This document shows positions 58,686 to 64,000 of a DNA stretch of 64,000 bases, piece by piece. This DNA is from Propionibacteriales bacterium (GTDB taxonomy: Bacteria > Actinomycetota > Actinomycetes > Propionibacteriales > Nocardioidaceae), in NCBI GenBank assembly GCA_026392455.1, contig JAPLCB010000009.1, positions 186,001 to 250,000 on the forward strand. The letters run 5' to 3'. Position 1 is the first letter of the stretch. Each line of letters starts with the position of its first letter. Position numbers and translations under genes: made by a program. The notes beneath the pieces are model-generated. The model was not told where the DNA came from. It was given only the letters and a program-made list of their open reading frames with translations, and did not search any database.

Positions 58686-59696
58686 TCAGGTGGGCCGACC
58701 GGCCGGGGCAGACTTGGCCGTCATCCCCGGATCCCGGACGACGACGTCGCCCAGAACGTCGTCGATCGCGACCATCGTTGCCTCGGGCAGCGTCACCCCG
58801 GCGGCCTTCACGTTCTCGACGACCTGCTCCGGTCGGGACGCACCGACCAGGGCCGAAGCGACGTTGGGGTTCTGCAGCACCCAGGCAACGGCAAGCTGGG
58901 CCAGGGTCAGGTCGACGTCCTCGGCGATCGGCTTCAGCGCCTGGACGGCGTTGAGGATGTCGTCGGTCATCAGCCGCTGGATGAAGAACGACCCACCGTT
59001 CTCGTCGGTGGCCCGGGAGCCCTCCGGCGGGGGCTGGCCCGGCAGGTACTTGCCGGTGAGCACACCCTGGGCGATCGGCGACCAGACGATCTGCGACAGC
59101 CCGAGCTCCTCGCAGGTCGGGACGACCTCGGGCTCGATCACCCGCCAGAGCATCGAGTACTGCGGCTGGCTGGAGATCAGCTGGATGTTCAGGTCCTTGG
59201 CCAGGGCTGCACCCGCTCGGATCTGGTCGGCCGTCCACTCGCTGACCCCGATGTAGAGGGCCTTGCCGCTGCGGACCACGTCCGCGAACGCCTGCATCGT
59301 CTCTTCCAGCGGCGTCTCGGTGTCGAAGCGGTGGGCCTGGTAAAGGTCGACGTAGTCGGTCTTCAACCGCCGCAGCGACCCGTTGATCGACTCGGTGATG
59401 TGCTTGCGCGACAGCCCGCTGTCGTTCGGGCCGCCCGGGCCGGTCGGCCAGTAGACCTTGGTGAAGATCTCCAGGGACTCGCGGCGCTCCCCGGCGAGCG
59501 CCTCACCCAGGACGGTCTCGGCGGCGGTGTTCGCGTAGACGTCGGCGGTGTCGAAGGTGGTGATGCCGGCGTCGAGCGCCGCCCGGACGCACTGGCCGGC
59601 CACGTCGTTCTCCACCTGCGAGCCGTGGGTGATCCAGTTCCCGTAGGTGATCTCGGAGATCTTCAGGCCGCTGTTGCCGAGGTATCGGAATTCCAT
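58686..59696 (-). CDS. aldo/keto reductase
   Basis: 336 aa from ATG 59696. NADPH-dependent (beta/alpha)8 barrel oxidoreductase. The catalytic tetrad can be read: Asp and Tyr in FDTADVYAN, Lys in IFTKVYW, His in LYQAHRFD. MEFRYLGNSGLKISEITYGNW opens the family as in the YghZ/Kv-beta-like group, and GASRPEQVVENV near the end binds the cofactor phosphate. The substrate is unknown. It is 8 bases from the end of miaA in the same direction. Confidence 0.92.
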   Translation of the reverse strand: MEFRYLGNSGLKISEITYGNWITHGSQVENDVAGQCVRAALDAGITTFDTADVYANTAAETVLGEALAGERRESLEIFTKVYWPTGPGGPNDSGLSRKHITESINGSLRRLKTDYVDLYQAHRFDTETPLEETMQAFADVVRSGKALYIGVSEWTADQIRAGAALAKDLNIQLISSQPQYSMLWRVIEPEVVPTCEELGLSQIVWSPIAQGVLTGKYLPGQPPPEGSRATDENGGSFFIQRLMTDDILNAVQALKPIAEDVDLTLAQLAVAWVLQNPNVASALVGASRPEQVVENVKAAGVTLPEATMVAIDDVLGDVVVRDPGMTAKSAPAGRPT

Positions 59697-59703
59697 GACC
59701 CGA

Positions 59704-60627
59704 TCATGCACCCGCCGATGAAACCTGACGCACAGCGGCCAGCGCTTTCTCCAGCCGGTCGGGATCGTCGTACGAGACCCAGGTGATCCGGTCGTCCTTG
59801 CGGAACCAACCGTCCTGGCGGCGTACGAAGCGTCGGGTGCGGTTCACGGTCTGCTCGCGCGCCTCGGCCTCGGTGATCCCGCCGTCCAGGTAGGCCAGCA
59901 CCTGCCCGTACCCGATCGCCCGCGACGCGGTCACGCCGTGGCGCAGGCCCCGGGCCTCCAGCTCCCGCACCTCGTCGACGAAGCCGGCGGCCCACATCGC
60001 CTCGACCCGTTCGGCGATCCGGGCGTCCGAGGTCGGGCGGTCCATGTCGACCCCGATCTGGATCGTGTCCGGGTCGGCGTACGTCGGGTGCGGCAGCGTC
60101 GACGCGTACGGTCCCCCGGTCATCGTGACGACCTCCAGGGCCCGCACGATCCGGCGGCCGTTGATGCCGATCCGGTCGGCCGACGCCGGGTCCACGGCGC
60201 GCAGCCGCAGCAGCATCGCGTCGACGCCCTCGGTCCGGAGGTCCGCCTCCAGCTGGGCGCGCAGGGCCGGGTCGGTCTCCGGGAAGTCGAAGACGTCCAG
60301 GATCGCGCGGGTGTACAGCGCCGAGCCGCCGACCAGGACCGGGACCACACCCCGGGAACGGCAGTCCGCGATCAGGTCGTGGGCCCAGGCCTGGAACTGT
60401 GCGACGGTGGCCGGCTCGGTGACCTCCAGCACGTCGAGCAGGTGGTGCGGGATTCCGCGCCGCTCGGCCACGGTCAGCTTCGCCGTCCCGATGTCCATGC
60501 CCCGGTAGACCTGCATAGCGTCGGTGTTGACGATCTCGCCGCCGACGCGCTCGGCCAGGTCGAGGGCGAGGTCGCTCTTGCCCGATGCCGTGGCGCCGAC
60601 AACGGCGACGATCGGCACGTTTCGCAT
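59704..60627 (-). CDS. miaA: tRNA dimethylallyltransferase
   Basis: 307 aa from ATG 60627; the longer frame upstream is antisense to the MT0933-type gene. The P loop is GATASGKS (11-18), followed by EIVNTDAMQVYRGMDIGTAK and HHLLDVLEVTE, the MiaA signature blocks. It prenylates A37 of tRNAs reading UNN codons; MiaB, encoded nearby, then adds the methylthio group. The two are usually adjacent in actinobacteria; here two small plus-strand genes lie between. Confidence 0.96.
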   Translation of the reverse strand: MRNVPIVAVVGATASGKSDLALDLAERVGGEIVNTDAMQVYRGMDIGTAKLTVAERRGIPHHLLDVLEVTEPATVAQFQAWAHDLIADCRSRGVVPVLVGGSALYTRAILDVFDFPETDPALRAQLEADLRTEGVDAMLLRLRAVDPASADRIGINGRRIVRALEVVTMTGGPYASTLPHPTYADPDTIQIGVDMDRPTSDARIAERVEAMWAAGFVDEVRELEARGLRHGVTASRAIGYGQVLAYLDGGITEAEAREQTVNRTRRFVRRQDGWFRKDDRITWVSYDDPDRLEKALAAVRQVSSAGA

Positions 60628-60703
60628 GCCCCTATTCTGCCTATGATCCAGGCACGCTCCTCCACCGACCGGCGCGGGAGCCTCACTCGGAACGGGAGCA
60701 ACC

Positions 60704-60925
60704 ATGGGATTCCTCGATGACGCCAAGAGCAAGCTGACCGCCGCGGTCGACAAGCACGGCGACAAGATCTCCGACGGCCTGGACAAGGCCGGCGCACTGG
60801 CCGACAAGAAGACCGGAGGCAAGTACGGCGACAAGATCGCCACCGGCATCGACAAGGCCAAGGGTGCCCTCGACGGACTCGACGGCAAGGACGACGACAT
60901 CGACCCGAAGCCTCCGACCGTTTGA
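60704..60925 (+). CDS. MT0933/Rv0909-type antitoxin family protein
   Basis: 73 aa. MGFLDDAKSKLTAAVDKHGDK, then GLDKAGALADKKTGGKYGDKIATGIDKAKGAL matches the MT0933_antitox family (Rv0909 of M. tuberculosis). A Lys/Asp-rich amphipathic helix with an acidic tail. In mycobacteria the partner toxin is next to it (Rv0910), but no toxin gene is adjacent here, so it may act otherwise. Divergent from miaA (76-base gap). Confidence 0.85.
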   Translation: MGFLDDAKSKLTAAVDKHGDKISDGLDKAGALADKKTGGKYGDKIATGIDKAKGALDGLDGKDDDIDPKPPTV

Positions 60926-60937
60926 GGCAACGGACAG

Positions 60938-60973
60938 CGGGCACCTGTTCACCATGAGTGACACAGGTGCCCG
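60938..60973. terminator. inverted repeat around the start of the small acidic gene
   Basis: CGGGCACCTGT (60938-60948) and ACAGGTGCCCG (60963-60973) are perfect complements, with the ATG at 60954 in the loop. It could be a terminator for the MT0933-type gene or a hairpin that exposes the start. Confidence 0.5.
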
Positions 60974-61184
60974 TCCCGACCCGCAGATCGACGCCGACCC
61001 CGACGAGGGCAACGCCGCCGGCGGCGTCGACGCCGTCGAGGAGCCCGTCCAGGTGGATGCCGTGACGCCTGATGTCCCGTCGGCCCAGCTCGACCAGGAC
61101 GACGTTCCGGACGCGATCAGCGAGCCCGAGGACCCCGACACCGAGGCCAACGTCGAGGACCCGAGCTCCGAGCCCTCCGCCTAA
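60954..61184 (+). CDS. small acidic disordered protein
   Basis: 76 aa from ATG 60954; predicted fully disordered by composition (Asp, Glu, Pro, Val): [58 protein letters not shown]. It resembles in composition the 53-aa protein at 48831. No domain, no clear ribosome-binding site, and the start lies in the loop of a hairpin, so the call is tentative. The last 4 bases overlap miaB tail to tail. Confidence 0.5.
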   Translation: MSDTGARPDPQIDADPDEGNAAGGVDAVEEPVQVDAVTPDVPSAQLDQDDVPDAISEPEDPDTEANVEDPSSEPSA

Positions 61185-62665
61185 CGGCAGCCGGGCGCGT
61201 CCGCCAGGGGCTCCGGGACGCCGACCGACGGCAGCCCGAGCGAGACACCTGCGGGCTTCGGGTCCGCGCTGCGCGCCTCCCAGACGTCCCCGGCCCGGGT
61301 GCGTCGTACCGCGAGCACCGGCCCGTCCGCAACCAGGTACGTCGGTGCACCACGCGTGACGAGCACGTCGACCATGTCGCCCGGACGGACCGCGAGCTCC
61401 TCCCCGGCCGCGTCGACCGGGGTGAAGTGCACCAGCCGGTTGTCCGGGGCTCGCCCGGAGAGTCGGTGGGTCTCGGCGTCCTTGCGGCCCTCGCCGACCG
61501 CGACCATCAGCTCGACGGTCCGGCCTTCGAAGGTCTGGTTCTCCTCCCAGGCGATCTGCGCGACCAGGGCCGTCAGCCGCAGGTAGCGCTCCTTGACCAC
61601 CTCGGGCGGCACCTGGTCGGGCAGGTCGGACGCCGGCGTACCCGGACGCTTGGAGTACTGGAAGGTGTAGGCGTTCGCGAACCGTGCTCGCCGGACCACG
61701 TCCAACGTCCCGGCGAAGTCCTCCTCGGTCTCGCCCGGGAACCCGACGATGATGTCGGTACTGATCGCCGCGTCCGGCATCGCTGCGCGGACCCGCTCGA
61801 TGATCCCGAGGAACTTGTCGGTGCGGTACGAGCGCCGCATGTCGCGCAGCACCTTGTCCGACCCGGACTGCAACGGCATGTGCAGCTGGTGCACCACGTT
61901 CGGCGTCTCGGCCATCGCCGCGATCACGTCGTCGGTGAACGAGGACGGGTGCGGGGAGGTGAACCGGACCCGCTCGAGGCCGTCGACCTCGCCGCAGGCC
62001 CGCAGCAGCTTGCCGAACGCCAGCTTGTCGCCGAACTCCACGCCGTAGGTGTTCACGTTCTGGCCGAGCAGGGTCACCTCGCTCACGCCCTCGGCGACCA
62101 GCGCCTCGATCTCAGCCAGGATGTCGCCGGGGCGACGGTCCTTCTCCTTGCCGCGGAGTGCCGGGACGATGCAGAACGTGCAGGTGTTGTTGCAGCCGAC
62201 CGAGATCGACACCCAGGCGGCGTACGCCGACTCGCGCTTGGTCGGCAGCGTGGAGGGGAAGACGTCCAGGGACTCCAGGATCTCGACCTGGGCCTCCTCC
62301 AGGGACCGCGCCCGCTCCAGCAGCACCGGCAGCGAGCCGATGTTGTGGGTGCCGAAGACGACGTCGACCCACGGCGCCTTGGTGGTGATGGTGTCGCGGT
62401 CCTTCTGGGCCAGGCAGCCACCGACCGCGATCTGCATCCCCGGACGCTTCGCCTTCACCGGAGCCAGCTGCCCGAGGTTGCCGTAGAGCTTGTTGTCGGC
62501 GTTCTCGCGCACGGCGCAGGTGTTGAAGACGACGACATCGGCCTGGTCACCCTCGGACGCGGCCACGTACCCGGCGGTCTCCAGCAGACCGGAGAGACGT
62601 TCGGAGTCGTGGACGTTCATCTGGCACCCGTGGGTGCGGACTTCGTAGGTGCGGGTCTCAGACAT
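61181..62665 (-). CDS. miaB: tRNA-2-methylthio-N6-dimethylallyladenosine synthase
   Basis: 494 aa from ATG 62665; the next in-frame start upstream adds 12 unusual residues. Radical-SAM methylthiotransferase. Auxiliary cluster Cys14, Cys50 and Cys84 ([23 protein letters not shown]); radical-SAM cluster Cys158, Cys162 and Cys165 (GCNNTCTFC). The C-terminal TRAM domain binds tRNA ([30 protein letters not shown]). It acts after MiaA on A37 of tRNA. Confidence 0.96.
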   Translation of the reverse strand: MSETRTYEVRTHGCQMNVHDSERLSGLLETAGYVAASEGDQADVVVFNTCAVRENADNKLYGNLGQLAPVKAKRPGMQIAVGGCLAQKDRDTITTKAPWVDVVFGTHNIGSLPVLLERARSLEEAQVEILESLDVFPSTLPTKRESAYAAWVSISVGCNNTCTFCIVPALRGKEKDRRPGDILAEIEALVAEGVSEVTLLGQNVNTYGVEFGDKLAFGKLLRACGEVDGLERVRFTSPHPSSFTDDVIAAMAETPNVVHQLHMPLQSGSDKVLRDMRRSYRTDKFLGIIERVRAAMPDAAISTDIIVGFPGETEEDFAGTLDVVRRARFANAYTFQYSKRPGTPASDLPDQVPPEVVKERYLRLTALVAQIAWEENQTFEGRTVELMVAVGEGRKDAETHRLSGRAPDNRLVHFTPVDAAGEELAVRPGDMVDVLVTRGAPTYLVADGPVLAVRRTRAGDVWEARSADPKPAGVSLGLPSVGVPEPLADAPGCR

Positions 62666-62702
62666 GACCGGACAAGGGTACGCGGACCCCGACCCGATCA
62701 CC

Positions 62703-63356
62703 TCACGGCAGCGTGATCGTCGGACGCTTGGTCACACCGTCGACCCGGGTGGCCACGACCTGGATCGCGCCCGGGTTCACGGTGAAGCCCTTGTTGCTCC
62801 AGCAGACCAACGAGCCCTTGTCCTCCGCGAAGGAGGTGAAGAGGCCGGCGCCCGACAACGCAGGAGGAGCTTCGAACACGGTGCCGCCCATCAACCCGCC
62901 TTCCCGTCCCACGGCCTGGTCGACGCCGCTGACCCAGCAGGAGAACTCGAACGCAGTCGCGGTGGACGGCCGCGCGGAGTAGCTCACCAGGTAGGTGCCG
63001 ACCGGCAGGTCCAGCGGCACGGCGATGCTGAACGCACTCCCCCCGCCCCCGGCCGTGATCACGATCGGGCGGGTCTGCAGCGAAGAACCCTCCAGGCCGT
63101 CGACCCGGTCGGCGTTCAGGTTGGCGACCTTGCCCCGGGCGTTCGTCGTCAGCGGTGCATTGGCGGTCGACTTCGTGGTCAGGCGGAGCGCAGGCCCGAC
63201 GGTGGTGCGGACCAGGCTGGTCTGCTGGTTGGCGCTGTTGATCTTGCCGAGCAGGAAGCTCTTCCCGGTCGCGGCCATGGCGACGGTGTTGGCGGCGAGC
63301 ACCAGCACGCAGACCGCACCGACGACGGTCAGGGCGGATGTGATCGATCGGGGCAT
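62703..63356 (-). CDS. secreted actinobacterial protein of unknown function
   Basis: 217 aa from ATG 63356; the longer frame begins in non-coding sequence. A signal peptide ([25 protein letters not shown]) leads to [23 protein letters not shown] and [24 protein letters not shown], a pattern common to a family of secreted proteins in actinobacteria. The C-terminal half is beta-rich ([21 protein letters not shown] ... [19 protein letters not shown]) with a possible disulphide. Function unknown. Confidence 0.8.
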   Translation of the reverse strand: MPRSITSALTVVGAVCVLVLAANTVAMAATGKSFLLGKINSANQQTSLVRTTVGPALRLTTKSTANAPLTTNARGKVANLNADRVDGLEGSSLQTRPIVITAGGGGSAFSIAVPLDLPVGTYLVSYSARPSTATAFEFSCWVSGVDQAVGREGGLMGGTVFEAPPALSGAGLFTSFAEDKGSLVCWSNKGFTVNPGAIQVVATRVDGVTKRPTITLP

Positions 63357-63557
63357 GGCAGGGTCCTCCTTGGCGGATGTGGTGGGCTCAGGATGGCAGT
63401 GCGGCCGGGCGTTGACCATCCCCGGGGAACCATGAGCACGGCGTCCAGATCGGCGCGGTCGGACCCTGGTCAGCGACCGGATCGAGGTTTACATTTGAGG
63501 TGAGACGGGCAGCCTCCGAACAGGTCCGCAGCACCACCAAGAATTTGCAAGGAAGCG

Positions 63558-63583
63558 GCCCCGCACCAGCACGGGTGCGGGGC
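63558..63583 (-). terminator. terminator hairpin of the MMPL gene
   Basis: GCCCCGCACC (63558-63567) pairs with GGTGCGGGGC (63574-63583), loop AGCACG. It lies 12 bases beyond the stop of the minus-strand MMPL gene. Confidence 0.75.
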
Positions 63584-63594
63584 TGCTTCGGCGC

Positions 63595-64000
63595 TCAGGC
63601 CGGGTCGGCCGCGACCGGCACCTTCGCCGGCCACCAGAGCTTCGGGCCTACCAGGGCCGCGAATGCCGGCACCACCAGGGTCCGGACGACGAACGTGTCG
63701 ATCAGCAGGCCGATCCCGGCCGTGAAGCCGAGCTGGACCAGGGTGGTCACCGACCCGCTCATCATCGCGAACAGCGACGCCGCGAAGATCACCCCGGCGG
63801 CGGTGATCACTCCCCCGGTCAGGGCAACCGCCCGGGCGACACCCTCGCGGGACCCGTCCGGCGCCTCTTCGTGGACCCGCTTGATCAGCAGCAGGTTGTA
63901 GTCCGCCCCGACCGCCACCAGCAGCACGAAGGCGATGCAGGCGACCGTCCACTCGATCGGGGTGTCCCCGATGATCTGCCAGACCAGGATCGCCAGGCCC
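63595..64000 (-). CDS. MMPL family (RND-type) transporter, C-terminal part
   Basis: The 3' part of a minus-strand gene that continues beyond the window; at least 135 codons are visible. TVACIAFVLLVAVGADYNLLLIKRVHEE contains the GADYN motif of the MMPL proton relay, followed by ALTGGVITAAGVIFAASLFAMM and two more helices with GFTAGIGLLIDTFVVRTLVVPA. MMPL proteins export lipids or drugs across the membrane with the proton gradient. The substrate cannot be inferred from this fragment. Confidence 0.9.
   Translation of the reverse strand, partial: GLAILVWQIIGDTPIEWTVACIAFVLLVAVGADYNLLLIKRVHEEAPDGSREGVARAVALTGGVITAAGVIFAASLFAMMSGSVTTLVQLGFTAGIGLLIDTFVVRTLVVPAFAALVGPKLWWPAKVPVAADPA

Noticed and set aside
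1-64000. tRNA, rRNA or CRISPR array
   Set aside because: No cloverleaf with a GGTTCGAATCC-type T arm, no ribosomal sequence and no regularly spaced repeat with unique spacers was found; the 32-bp repeats are contiguous, without spacers.

Overview
The window is GC-rich (about 70% by eye), gene-dense chromosomal DNA from an actinobacterium. It most resembles Nocardioides or another member of the Propionibacteriales. The reasons are GTG starts and ATGA/GTGA stop-start overlaps, the lexA / LysM / nrdR / nrdJ neighbourhood, a pafB-pafC pair, DUF3052 and DUF6318-type proteins, a scattered miaB-miaA-dapF-hflX core, and a 32-bp intergenic repeat seen at three loci. The genus is an inference from gene content. 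No rRNA, tRNA or CRISPR array was seen.

Layout. 0-2.8 kb: ECF42-type sigma factor with a hydrolase, then a VOC protein. 2.8-5.5 kb (minus strand): an N6-adenine DNA methylase without a visible nuclease, a small unknown protein and an unusual S-x-x triplet-repeat protein. 5.5-8.6 kb: enoyl-CoA hydratase, lipoprotein, Uma2-type protein and a class I HMG-CoA reductase. 8.7-10.9 kb: the first of three secreted metzincin-like proteases. 11.1-13.8 kb: divergent MFS exporter and TetR regulator with twin operators. 13.8-17.4 kb: VapBC-like pair, secreted HNH lipoprotein and pafBC. 17.4-21.5 kb: unknown protein, PH-domain protein, a scar where two genes were lost, PHP phosphatase and VWA protein. 21.7-24.6 kb: SprT-like protein and a lower-GC GmrSD-like gene. 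24.8-28.5 kb: nrdR-nrdJ with NrdR boxes overlapping a DnaA box. 28.7-31.6 kb: small membrane and secreted proteins.

31.8-33.2 kb: lexA divergent from a LysM membrane protein (ChiZ-like), with four SOS boxes between them. 33.3-38.6 kb: two tandem secreted metzincins with fibronectin-like domains. 38.5-40.5 kb: DinG-like helicase. 40.6-44.6 kb: potA-potD-potB-potC polyamine ABC operon. 44.7-47.2 kb: LemA and DUF2207 proteins. 47.3-48.8 kb: hflX. 49.2-52.6 kb: SDR, HxlR regulator, MFS exporter and thioesterase. 52.75-53.6 kb: dapF. 53.6-57.7 kb: lower-GC island with two serine recombinases and a DUF6461-like protein, lying between dapF and the miaA-miaB segment. 57.8-62.7 kb: coiled-coil protein, DHFR-like reductase, aldo/keto reductase, miaA, MT0933-type protein, small acidic protein and miaB. 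62.7-64 kb: secreted protein of unknown function and the 3' part of an MMPL transporter gene.

Common themes. DNA-damage and dNTP control is concentrated here: LexA and its boxes, PafBC, DinG-like helicase, SprT-like protease, NrdR/NrdJ. Exporter genes are twice paired with a divergent regulator. Several loci show gain or loss of DNA: the serine-recombinase island, the GmrSD-like gene and the helicase/NUDIX deletion scar. No complete new multi-gene system can be proven from sequence alone. The best candidates for something undescribed are the triplet-repeat protein in the methylase cluster and the cargo of the serine-recombinase island.
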